From the NCBI RefSeq assembly GCF_008271295.1, contig NZ_VTOY01000005.1, positions 81,869 to 145,868 of the forward strand: a stretch of 64,000 nucleotides of DNA, read 5' to 3'. This stretch comes from Pseudoselenomonas ruminis (GTDB taxonomy: Bacteria > Bacillota > Negativicutes > Selenomonadales > Selenomonadaceae). Within the stretch, counting starts at the first letter, position 1; each line of letters starts with the position of its first letter. This document shows, one piece after another, positions 1 through 8,000 of this stretch. Below the pieces are notes generated by a model, which was given only the letters and a program-made list of their open reading frames with translations, did no database searches and had not been told where the DNA came from. Both the position numbers and the translations under genes were made by a program.

Positions 1-831
1 CATCTCGCCCGGGCCAAGTTTCTGCGTGGCATCGACTACAAACAGAATGGCATCGACTTCCTTTAACGTTCCTTCGGCAGCCTTTACCATATACTCACCG
101 AGCTTGTGCTTCGGTTTGTGAATCCCCGGCGTGTCGAGAAACACAATCTGCGCATCCGGTTCCGTCAGCACGCACATGATGCGGTTGCGCGTCGTCTGCG
201 GCTTATCACTCATGATGGCGATTTTCTGGCCGATAAGCGTATTAACCAGCGTGGATTTCCCCACATTCGGACGGCCGATTACCGCTATAAAACCGGATTT
301 ATGTTTTGCTTTTTTGTCCGCTTCCGGCTGCTGGGGCTCCGCTTTCGGCGCCTTTTTCTCCTTCGCATCATCGCGAGAGATACCAAGCTGCTCCATAACA
401 TAGCGCTGCTCTTCTTCCATCTCGATGCGGTCAGCTTCTTCCATATGGTCATACCCCAACAGATGAAGCATACCATGAACCGTCAAAAAGGCCATTTCAC
501 GGCGGACACTATGACCGAAGTCTGCCGCCTGTTCCTCAGCTCGTTCCACCGAAATGACTAAATCGCCCAATACATCCACTTCCGGCTCGCCTTCGATTTC
601 CGGCTCCTCACTCTCGTTGAGGGCAAAGGACAACACGTCGGTCGGGCGGTCGATGCCGCGATACTGCTTGTTGAGCGTGTGAATATATTCGTTGTTGGTC
701 AACGTGACACTGACCTCACCATTGGCCACATCGTACAGCTCGCCCACCTTTTCGGCAGCAGCCTTGACGTTGTCGATATATTCCTGCGGAAACGTGAGCT
801 CCTCAGGATAATTGCTGATGATTACTTCCAT
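1..831 (-). CDS. YbeY-Era fusion protein (partial, runs off the left edge)
   Basis: One uninterrupted frame of 277 codons joins two proteins that are normally separate. Residues 1 to about 153 are the rRNA-maturation endonuclease YbeY, with the zinc-binding motif [11 protein letters not shown] (His119, His123, His129). A charged Lys/Glu/Pro-rich linker (about 154-178) leads into the Era GTPase domain: G1 loop GRPNVGKST at 186-194, switch I QTTRNR from 212, and G3 DTPG at 233-236. The rest of the G domain and the KH domain lie outside the window. The ATG at 831 sits 3 bases after the phoH stop, so the two are probably co-transcribed. I translated the junction codon by codon and found no stop or frameshift. 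Both proteins act on 16S rRNA 3'-end processing and 30S assembly, so fusion makes functional sense (inference). Confidence 0.93.
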   Translation of the reverse strand, partial: MEVIISNYPEELTFPQEYIDNVKAAAEKVGELYDVANGEVSVTLTNNEYIHTLNKQYRGIDRPTDVLSFALNESEEPEIEGEPEVDVLGDLVISVERAEEQAADFGHSVRREMAFLTVHGMLHLLGYDHMEEADRIEMEEEQRYVMEQLGISRDDAKEKKAPKAEPQQPEADKKAKHKSGFIAVIGRPNVGKSTLVNTLIGQKIAIMSDKPQTTRNRIMCVLTEPDAQIVFLDTPGIHKPKHKLGEYMVKAAEGTLKEVDAILFVVDATQKLGPGEM

Positions 832-834
832 TCC

Positions 835-1845
835 TTATGCCTTTCCCTGTCTCTCTGCCTCAGCCTTTGCCTTGGCCTTTTTCTTCTTGGCTTCCCAATC
901 GCCATACGCTTCTACGATGCGCGTAACCACTTCATGACGGATGACATCCATCGGCGCCATTCGCACGATGCCGATGCCCTTTACGCCCTTCAAGACTTCC
1001 GACGCCTCGCGAAGTCCCGAGGTAACGCCGCGCGGCAAGTCAACCTGTCCCAAATCGCCCGTAACCACCATGCGCGAGCCAAAGCCAAGACGCGTCAAAA
1101 ACATTTTCATCTGTTTGTCCGTCGTGTTCTGCGCCTCATCGAGAATGATAAACGCATCTTCTAAGGTACGGCCGCGCATGTACGCCAGCGGGGCAATCTC
1201 AATGATTCCCTTGGCCATAAACTTCTGATAGGTATCCTGCCCTAAAATATCCTGCAGCGCATCATAAAGCGGCCGCAGATACGGGTCGACTTTATCCTGC
1301 AAATCGCCCGGCAAAAAGCCCAAACGCTCGCCAGCCTCGACGGCAGGACGCGTCAGGATAATCTTATTTACTTCCTTATTGCGCAAAGCGGCCACCGCCA
1401 TAACAACTGCCAGATACGTCTTACCCGTACCAGCTGGGCCAATGCCAAAGGTTATGGAATTGCGGCGAATCGTATCGAGATAAAGCCGCTGTCCGAGCGT
1501 CTTCGGCCGCACGTGACGGCCGCGCGACGTCACAAGGATCGTATCGCCAAACAAAGTGTGCAGAGCCTCGCCCTTGCCGCCTTTGACAAGGCCGATACCG
1601 TAACGCACTTCATGCATCGTAATCGTCGTGCCCTGACGGTAGAGATACTGCAATTCTTCTAACACTTTCGCCGCCGGCTCCACCATGCAGGCCTCACCGA
1701 GTATCTCGATGCGGTCGCCACGGCTTATGAACTGACAGTCAAAATTATCCCGCATCGCCTGCAGGAACTCATCCCGTTCCCCCAATAGGGAATAAGCCTC
1801 TTTATGATCTTGGAAAACAATCTGCTTTTCTAATGCCTGCTGCAA
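835..1845 (-). CDS. phoH: PhoH family P-loop ATPase
   Basis: A 336-residue PhoH protein, the usual length. It has an N-terminal KH-like region, Walker A GPAGTGKT at 136-143 and Walker B FIILDEAQN at 232-240, typical of the PhoH ATPase/helicase-like domain. The cellular substrate is not firmly known in this family; PhoH is routinely next to ybeY and is thought to work in RNA metabolism. The start is probably TTG at 1845 with an upstream AGG-rich site; the next in-frame Met is residue 31, which would remove conserved sequence. The stop lies 3 bases before the YbeY-Era start. The C-terminal tail is Lys/Ala-rich. Confidence 0.93.
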   Translation of the reverse strand: MQQALEKQIVFQDHKEAYSLLGERDEFLQAMRDNFDCQFISRGDRIEILGEACMVEPAAKVLEELQYLYRQGTTITMHEVRYGIGLVKGGKGEALHTLFGDTILVTSRGRHVRPKTLGQRLYLDTIRRNSITFGIGPAGTGKTYLAVVMAVAALRNKEVNKIILTRPAVEAGERLGFLPGDLQDKVDPYLRPLYDALQDILGQDTYQKFMAKGIIEIAPLAYMRGRTLEDAFIILDEAQNTTDKQMKMFLTRLGFGSRMVVTGDLGQVDLPRGVTSGLREASEVLKGVKGIGIVRMAPMDVIRHEVVTRIVEAYGDWEAKKKKAKAKAEAERQGKA

Positions 1846-1965
1846 AGAACCTGTTCACCTGCTTTTTCTTATTGAAATAAAAAAACATACATAGTCCCAT
1901 TGTACCACATATCAGGCCCGCGTCAAAAACTTATACAAAAAATGCCCTCCTTGTTAGGAAGGCAA

Positions 1966-2031
1966 AGTGAAAAGCCGTGAGGGTAACCACTCCCTCACGG
2001 CCTATACAATTTCTTTCCACGATTTGAAATC
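1966..2031 (-). ncRNA. Candidate antitoxin RNA (trans-acting antisense)
   Basis: A minus-strand promoter (TTGACG at 2066-2061, 17-nt spacer, TATACT at 2043-2038) would start a transcript near 2031. It ends at a strong intrinsic terminator: 10-bp stem with arms 1974-1983 and 1992-2001, followed by TTTTCACTTT. The RNA of about 65 nt contains the complement of 2005-2025, which matches 20 of 21 bases of 2123-2143, the beginning of the small hydrophobic reading frame just after its Shine-Dalgarno. It could therefore pair with that mRNA over its translation start. Transcription is inferred from sequence only. Confidence 0.6.
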
Positions 2032-2037
2032 ACCTAA

Positions 2038-2079
2038 AGTATATCATGTATTGCTCATACCGTCAATACATGATATACT
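2038..2079. promoter_or_regulatory. Palindromic bidirectional promoter
   Basis: Perfect 16-bp inverted repeat (2038-2053 and 2064-2079) with a 10-nt centre. Each arm supplies the -10 of one promoter and the -35 start of the other. Plus strand: TTGCTC 2051-2056, 17-nt spacer, TATACT 2074-2079. Minus strand: TTGACG 2066-2061, 17-nt spacer, TATACT 2043-2038. The minus promoter has the better -35, so the antisense RNA should be made in excess. Confidence 0.7.
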
Positions 2080-2117
2080 CATCTCGCCGTACCTCTATGC
2101 CTTAGCGCACAGAGGAG

Positions 2118-2210
2118 GTGATTACAATTTCTTTTCACGATTTTTTCCTATCTGTCATGGCGGGTATAGTAGCGCACTATATTTGCAAGTGGTGGGACGA
2201 TAGGAGGTAA
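2118..2210 (+). CDS. Small hydrophobic peptide, candidate type I toxin
   Basis: A 30-codon frame, too short for standard calling, follows a near-perfect Shine-Dalgarno AGGAGGTGA at 2113-2121. It reads (V)ITISFHDFFLSVMAG and continues with a hydrophobic stretch ending ICKWWDDRR. This has the toxin-like pattern of one short membrane segment followed by aromatic and charged residues. The start is unresolved: GTG at 2118 lies inside the Shine-Dalgarno, while ATT at 2127 would be better spaced but is a rare start. A plus-strand promoter lies upstream and a terminator downstream (2274-2306). Short peptides with an ICKWLD-like end are, as I recall, common unannotated genes in Firmicutes. Toxicity is an inference. 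Confidence 0.6.
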   Translation: MITISFHDFFLSVMAGIVAHYICKWWDDRR

Positions 2211-2214
2211 AACC

Positions 2215-2253
2215 ATGCCAGTACGGCACGCCCACGAGGAAACAGAGGTCTAA
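2215..2253 (+). CDS. 12-residue mini reading frame, second cistron
   Basis: An ATG at 2215 is preceded by AGGAGG at 2202-2207 with 7-nt spacing, an excellent ribosome site that overlaps the end of the upstream small peptide gene. It encodes only MPVRHAHEETEV before TAA. It shares the upstream promoter and the terminator at 2274-2306. It may be a translated partner peptide, or the ribosome site may act only in regulation. Confidence 0.35.
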   Translation: MPVRHAHEETEV

Positions 2254-2273
2254 CCAGCCTGCTGTCCTAAACG

Positions 2274-2306
2274 GCCTGACTTTCTTCGGGAAGTCGGGCT
2301 TTTTTT
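2274..2306 (+). terminator. Intrinsic terminator of the small peptide transcript
   Basis: A 9-bp stem (2274-2282 with 2291-2299, one G-T pair) with a TTCG-type loop, followed by seven T. Confidence 0.85.
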
Positions 2307-2433
2307 CATGTTTTTCATCACCCGCAACCTTCTTTCATCTGTTTTCCCCGATGCTATTATGACTCGACCAGTCAAATTCCTCTCCTCACCTCAAAAACTT
2401 AGGCTATGTAGTTAACTTTATATTTCATATGAG

Positions 2434-2469
2434 TTGACTGTTAACCAATACAGTTTTATAATGTTTACA
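2434..2469 (+). promoter_or_regulatory. bioB promoter with BirA-type operator
   Basis: TTGACT (2434-2439), 17-nt spacer, TATAAT (2457-2462) is a near-consensus promoter. It is overlapped by TGTTAAC (2439-2445), 17 nt, then GTTTACA (2463-2469). This matches the Firmicutes biotin repressor consensus TTGTTAACC-N14/16-GGTTAACAA in spacing and in most bases. Binding of biotinyl-AMP-loaded BirA would cover the -10. Confidence 0.75.
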
Positions 2470-2500
2470 ATAAACTGTTATTTTTGTGAGGGCTGTCGTT

Positions 2501-3508
2501 ATGAAAATTACTTCTATCAACAAACTTACTGACAAGATCATCGCTGGGCTGCGCATCAAGCGCGGCGATGATTTATCGTATCTGCTCACTGCACCGCTTG
2601 CGGAATTGCAGGCTGGTGCCCGCCGTTTGCAGGACCATTTCTGTGGCAACCATATCGACCTTTGCACCATCATCAATGGCCGCAGCGGGCGCTGTGGCGA
2701 AAATTGCAAGTACTGTGCTCAGGCCGCCTGCCATCATACGGGCATTGATGAATATCCGTTCCTGACCAAAGAGGAAATCATCAAAAATGCCAAAGCCAAT
2801 CAGGATGCCGGTGCCAATCGCTTTGCGATTGTGACTTCGGGGCGCGCATTAGCCGGTCAGGATTTTGATAAAGCCATCGACACCTATAAAACAATGAACG
2901 AAACGCTATCCATTGACCTCTGTGCCTCGCACGGCCTGCTGACCCGTGAGCAGTTCAAGCGCCTTCGCGCCGCCGGTGTCACGAGCTACCATCATAACAT
3001 CGAGACCAGCCGCCGCTATTTCCCGCAAATCTGCACTTCCCATACCTACGACGACCGCATCAAGACCATCAAGATTGCCCAAGAAGAAGGTTTCTGCGTC
3101 TGCTCGGGCGGCATCATCGGCATGGGCGAAACCTGGGAGGACCGCATTGATATGGCCATCAGCCTGCAAGAGCTCGGCATCGAATCCATCCCCATCAACG
3201 CCCTTATGGCTATTCCCGGCACTGGTCTTGCTAACCAGCCTGCACTGCCTGCCGAAGATATCCTGCGTACGATTGCGATTTTCCGTTTCGTGAATCCTAC
3301 CGCCAATATCCGTCTGGCGGCAGGCCGCAAACTCCTGCCGCAAAACGGCGCCACCGCCTTCCGCGCCGGTGCTTCCGCATCGATTACCGGCAATATGCTG
3401 ACGACGTCCGGCACTACCATCAAAGAGGACATGCAAATGCTTGCTGACCTCGGCCTTACCAACCAAAACGAAACCGCAGTAAACAGTGGCACCTGCGGGG
3501 CCCATTAA
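2501..3508 (+). CDS. bioB: Biotin synthase BioB
   Basis: A radical SAM enzyme that inserts sulfur into dethiobiotin, 335 residues. The radical SAM cluster motif CGENCKYC has Cys65, Cys69 and Cys72. The C-terminal half carries the conserved MAIPGTGL and RLAAGRK segments. The start is ATG 2501, with GAGG 9 nt upstream; a frame-extending GTG at 2486 has no ribosome site. No other biotin gene is adjacent, so bioB is a single-gene unit under its own BirA-type operator, ending at a terminator. Confidence 0.96.
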   Translation: MKITSINKLTDKIIAGLRIKRGDDLSYLLTAPLAELQAGARRLQDHFCGNHIDLCTIINGRSGRCGENCKYCAQAACHHTGIDEYPFLTKEEIIKNAKANQDAGANRFAIVTSGRALAGQDFDKAIDTYKTMNETLSIDLCASHGLLTREQFKRLRAAGVTSYHHNIETSRRYFPQICTSHTYDDRIKTIKIAQEEGFCVCSGGIIGMGETWEDRIDMAISLQELGIESIPINALMAIPGTGLANQPALPAEDILRTIAIFRFVNPTANIRLAAGRKLLPQNGATAFRAGASASITGNMLTTSGTTIKEDMQMLADLGLTNQNETAVNSGTCGAH

Positions 3509-3509
3509 C

Positions 3510-3542
3510 AAAAAAGACGAACCTTTGCGGCTCGTCTTTTTT
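3510..3542. terminator. Bidirectional terminator between bioB and the DUF2156 gene
   Basis: Perfect 11-bp stem AAAAAAGACGA / TCGTCTTTTTT with an 11-nt loop; it serves both convergent genes. Confidence 0.9.
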
Positions 3543-3547
3543 GTTAT

Positions 3548-4456
3548 TTACGATAAACGCTTTGCGTTGAATTTTTCAATCATCTTGACCGGCTTATAGG
3601 ATTCTTTCGCCTTGCGAAGTCCTTCATGCCCCATATCTTCCTCGCGATTGATATAGGTCATTCCCTGCCAGCAATTTGCTACATACGCCTGATTGATTGC
3701 CGGATATGCCCCGCGGATATTCGGATCAGCTTTTTCCACATGGACCACTACCGAATCCGTATTTAGCTGTTCGCCAAACGTAAAGGCAATAATGCGTCCA
3801 TCGAGACGAATCGCCCCGCCTTTTAATCCAAAGAAGGCGTAATCCGCAAACACTTCACGAATCGCCCGGCTTTCCCAGCCAATAAAGGGGTCATCGGGCT
3901 CATCCTGAATGCGGATATCGTACCAGCGCTGCAGTTCCTCCAAACAAGCGGGCAGGATTTCCTCCGTAATCGGCAGATACTCAGCCTGCGGATAGAGCTT
4001 ATGAAACGCATTGAGATGATTTTTCTTGGAATGAAGTTTGCGTCCCGAAAGGGTTATGAGCTTCTCTGCCAGATACACATAGTCAAAATTATCGCGGTCG
4101 GCTTCAATCGCAAATGACGCACCAGCGAAATTTTCCAAAACCTGCGCATAACTTTTCTCGATGCCGGTCATGACAAAGGGCTGTCCCTGCTGCGCAAAAT
4201 AAGCCAGGAACTTTTCCGTAGCTTCCGCCATTTTTTCCTCAGGACCATAAGGCTGCAGCGCCATCAGCTGCCCCTCCCATTGACAGGTCATGTAGAGGAC
4301 GCCGTCCTCTTCGCACCACTTTACCTGGTACGGTTCACGCCACATATAGAGATTTGTAAAAGTAAAATGGGAATTTTCGTAATAACGACTTTGAAAATAC
4401 CGGTCAAGCAGCGGCTTGTCGGCTTTCGTCAAATCATGAAATTCTATGACACTCAT
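3548..4456 (-). CDS. DUF2156 (LPG synthase C-terminal-like, GNAT-fold) protein
   Basis: About 302 residues, resembling the DUF2156 family, which shares the acyltransferase fold of the C-terminal domain of lysylphosphatidylglycerol synthases. Visible family features are an RYYENSHFTFTNLYMWRE-like N-terminus, a central KKNHLNAF segment and a C-terminal NREEDMGHEGLRKAKESYKP stretch. Stand-alone members have no established substrate; transfer of an aminoacyl or acyl group is only a fold-based guess. The start is uncertain: AGGAGG directly abuts ATG 4456, while an in-frame GTG at 4474 lacks a ribosome site. It follows dhaM on the same strand. Confidence 0.8.
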   Translation of the reverse strand: MSVIEFHDLTKADKPLLDRYFQSRYYENSHFTFTNLYMWREPYQVKWCEEDGVLYMTCQWEGQLMALQPYGPEEKMAEATEKFLAYFAQQGQPFVMTGIEKSYAQVLENFAGASFAIEADRDNFDYVYLAEKLITLSGRKLHSKKNHLNAFHKLYPQAEYLPITEEILPACLEELQRWYDIRIQDEPDDPFIGWESRAIREVFADYAFFGLKGGAIRLDGRIIAFTFGEQLNTDSVVVHVEKADPNIRGAYPAINQAYVANCWQGMTYINREEDMGHEGLRKAKESYKPVKMIEKFNAKRLS

Positions 4457-4534
4457 CCTCCTGATGATAATCACTATCGTTAGTAGTATACCCTATCATT
4501 ATAACAAATCCGTCAAGCGTCAACCGTAACTCGC

Positions 4535-4918
4535 TCACTGAAGCTTCATCATCTCTCGTCCCGCTTGTGCCTGCCGTACGACTTCCATGACATCAGCACC
4601 GCCAGCTGCAGCTACGGCGGCCATCACGGCACCTTCCACCAGCGGGCAGTCTACCAATTTCACCTGGTCATCCTTGAGATTTTCCTGCACCAATTCCGCC
4701 GTCATGACGGCGCTTCCCATATCCATCAAAACTACGGCACCATCGCGGCCGCAAACATCTTCGACAGCCATCATTATTTTTCCATAGCTGGTTCCCAGCA
4801 TGCCATCATCCAATCCTCCAGCCGCTGCAATCTGTACATCCCTAGCCATCATCTCAGCCAGTTCCTTGACCCCTTCCGCCAACTTCTGACTATGGGACAC
4901 GATTACAATACCAACCAA
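4535..4918 (-). CDS. dhaM: DhaM-like EIIA phosphocarrier, orphan
   Basis: A 127-residue EIIA-Man-type domain like DhaM, which passes phosphate from HPr to the ADP of DhaL in PEP-dependent dihydroxyacetone phosphorylation. The N-terminus VGIVIVSHS places the phospho-accepting His at residue 9, as in E. coli DhaM. The later GSAVMTAEL segment also fits. TTG 4918 is the best start because GAGGTG lies 6 nt upstream; an ATG at 4936 has no ribosome site. No dhaK or dhaL is in the window, so partners must be elsewhere. A perfect hairpin lies just upstream. Confidence 0.85.
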   Translation of the reverse strand: MVGIVIVSHSQKLAEGVKELAEMMARDVQIAAAGGLDDGMLGTSYGKIMMAVEDVCGRDGAVVLMDMGSAVMTAELVQENLKDDQVKLVDCPLVEGAVMAAVAAAGGADVMEVVRQAQAGREMMKLQ

Positions 4919-4947
4919 CCCATTCACCTCTTTCATTGTTATTCAAA

Positions 4948-4971
4948 ATGCGGTCAGGGACCTGACCGCAT
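4948..4971. promoter_or_regulatory. Perfect 11-bp hairpin ahead of dhaM
   Basis: ATGCGGTCAGG / CCTGACCGCAT with a 2-nt centre, 30 nt upstream of the dhaM start. On the minus strand it is followed only by TTTTG, so it is a weak terminator, an attenuating hairpin or an operator. Confidence 0.4.
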
Positions 4972-5015
4972 CGAACACTTTTATTATTGTAACATAAATT
5001 TTGACAATTGACGAG

Positions 5016-5050
5016 TCAAAAATGACCGGTCAAATGACCGGTCATTTTTT
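5016..5050 (-). terminator. purL terminator
   Basis: Perfect 12-bp inverted repeat AAATGACCGGTC / GACCGGTCATTT separated by 4 nt, with T-runs on both sides, directly after the purL stop. Confidence 0.8.
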
Positions 5051-5065
5051 TCGTAAGAGTAAGCG

Positions 5066-8000
5066 TTATTTATAGTAAGCCACACCAGCTTCGAAGAGCT
5101 GCTGGTCTTTGCAGCCAGGAACATTGCACGCAACATTTTCACCGATGCGCTCCGAGTGTCCCATCTTGCCGAGGACACGTCCATCCGGGCTCGTGATACC
5201 TTCGATAGCGTTGACCGAACCGTTCGGATTGAACGGAATGGAAAGCGACGGATTGCCCGACGCATCGACATACTGCGTAGCAATCTGACCGCGTACGCGC
5301 AGCTTCGCGATGATTTCCTGATCGGCAACGAAGCGGCCCTCGCCATGCGAAATGGCAATCGTATGCGTATCGCCCACTTTGACGTTGTTGAACCACGGCG
5401 AAAGATTCGATACGACTTTCGTCTGAACCATGCAGGACGCATGACGGCCGATGTTGTTATGCGTAAGCGTCGGCGAAGACTCGGAGAGATCACGGATATC
5501 GCCATACGGTACCAGCCCCAGTTTGATGAGTGCCTGGAAGCCATTGCAGATACCGAGCATCAATCCATCGCGCTTGTTGAGAAGATTCATGACCTCTTCT
5601 TTGATGCGCGGATTGCGGAACATCGCCGCAATGAATTTGCCCGAACCATCCGGCTCGTCACCACCGCTGAATCCGCCCGGCAGCATAATCATCTGGGCCT
5701 CTTTGATGCCCTTGACGATTGCCTCGACGGTTTCCTCGACAGCCTGCGGCGTGAGGTTGCGGACAATCAGCGTCTCCGCCTCAGCACCGGCACGCCGCCA
5801 AGCTCTTGCCGAATCGTACTCACAGTTCGTGCCCGGGAATACCGGAATAAATACCTTCGGGCGAACGATGCTGTGCTGCGCATGAATCACATTGCCCTTG
5901 TTATACGGGATGTAGGTTGCCTTGTCTTTGGAACGTCCTTTGACCTGCGTCGGGAAGATTTTCTCGAGCGGTGCCGTGAAGGCTTCTTCGGCATCGGCAA
6001 TCATGACAACCGTATCACCGCAGACAATGCTCGGGCCCGCCGTCGTCTCACCCAGTTCACGGCAACCCGTGCCAGCCAGTAACGTTTCCACATCCGTATG
6101 GTCGGCAACCTCCAACAGGATAGAACCGTAATCCGGCTTGAAGAGGTCGTCTTTAGCGATGAAGTTCGTAAACTTAAAGCCAATGCCATTGCCCAGCGAC
6201 ATTTTCGTAATGGCTGCAGCAATACCGCCTACGCCAATGCTCTGTGCCGAGAATACTTTATGGCTGGCCGTCATCTCGCTGATTTTTGCCCAGTTATGGC
6301 GCATCTTGCCAAACAGCGGCAAATCCTGATCGTCTTTCGGTGCCGGCACCAGATAAACCTTATTGCCTGCATATTTGAACTCCGGCGATACCGCACAATC
6401 GGCCTTCATGACATCAACGGCAAATGCGGCCAGCGTCGGCGGAACATGAATGTCCTCAAACGTACCCGACATCGAGTCCTTGCCGCCAATCGCCGGGATT
6501 TCCAGCTCATGCTGTGCCCAAAGCGCACCAATCAGGGCCGCAAACGGCTTACCCCACTTCTCGGGGTCTTTGCCGAGGCTCTCGAAATATTCCTGGAACG
6601 TCAGGCGGATCTTATCGGCACGTCCGCCGAGGGCCACCATCTTAGCCGCAGCCTCGACGACAGAATACAGGGCACCATGGAACGGGCTCCACTCCGTGAA
6701 AGCCGGATTGAGACCAAAGGTCATCGCCGTAGCCGTATTCGTCTCAGCACCGAGAACCGGCAGCTTCGCCACCATGCCTTCAGCCGGCGTCAACTGCTTC
6801 TTGCCGCCAAACGGCATGAGCACCGTATTGCCGCCGATGGTGGAGTCAAAGCGTTCCGCCAGACCCTTCTGGCTGCAGACATTGAGGTCGCGCAGATTTT
6901 CCAGCCATGCCTTTTCGACATCGCCGCCGCACTTTTTGACCGCCTCAGGAACTTCGCGCAGATAGCGTTTGCCCTCATCCGGCATATCGATAACAGCCGT
7001 GACATGCTGGCGGACGCCGTTGGTGTCGAGGAACTCGCGGTTCATCTGCACAATCGGCTTACCGCGCCACTGCATGATAAGCCGCGGTTCTTCCGTAACA
7101 TCAGCGACTTTGGTTGCTTCGAGGTTTTCGGCATCGGCAAATTTGACGAAAGCATCGAGGTCTTTCGGGTCGATGACAACGGCCATGCGCTCCTGCGACT
7201 CCGAAATTGCAAGCTCCGTACCATCAAGACCGGCATATTTTTTCTTGACGGCATCCAAATCGATAATGAGGCCATCAGCCAGCTCACCGATTGCTACGGC
7301 TACACCGCCCGCACCGAAGTCATTGCAGCGCTTAATCATGCGGCTGACTTCCGGATTGCGGAACAGGCGCTGAATCTTGCGCTCCGTCGGCGGGTTGCCC
7401 TTCTGTACCTCAGCACCGCAGCTCGTCAGCGACTCCTCCGTATGCTCCTTGGAGGAACCCGTTGCACCGCCGCAGCCGTCACGGCCCGTACGGCCGCCTA
7501 CGAGCACGATGAAGTCACCAGCAGCCGGACGCTCACGGACGACATTGACCTTCGGCGCCGCAGCGATAACGGCACCGATCTCCATGCGTTTTGCCATGTA
7601 GCCCTCATGGTAGACTTCACGGACCTGTCCCGTAGCCAGACCAATCTGGTTGCCATACGCACTGTAACCAGCAGCTGCCCCCAGCGTGATTTTCTTCTGC
7701 GGCAGTTTGCCGGCCATCGTATCTTTGAGCGGACGGCGCGGGTCAGCAGCACCCGTCACACGCATTGCCTGATAGACATAGGAACGTCCCGACAGCGGGT
7801 CACGGATTGCACCGCCGAGGCAGGTAGCAGCGCCACCGAACGGCTCAATTTCCGTCGGATGGTTATGGGTCTCGTTCTTGAACATGACGAGCCATTCCTC
7901 ATCCTTGCCATCGATATCTGCCGTTACCACGATACTGCAGGCATTGATTTCTTCCGATTTATCCAAATCATCGAGCTTGCCCTGTTTTCTGAGGGCTTTC

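Noticed and set aside
106..561. Plus-strand open frame of 151 codons
   Set aside because: It is antisense to YbeY-Era, whose motifs are clear, and has no ribosome site or family signature.
1967..2203. 78-codon plus-strand frame across the toxin-like locus
   Set aside because: It crosses the antisense terminator and the bidirectional promoter. It only looks coding because the TISFHD sequence is repeated in the antisense region.
5020..5047. Shared GACCGGTC operator near purL and at 56231-56240
   Set aside because: The first copy is a terminator stem and the second is a single short palindrome. Two short matches are not enough to claim a common operator.
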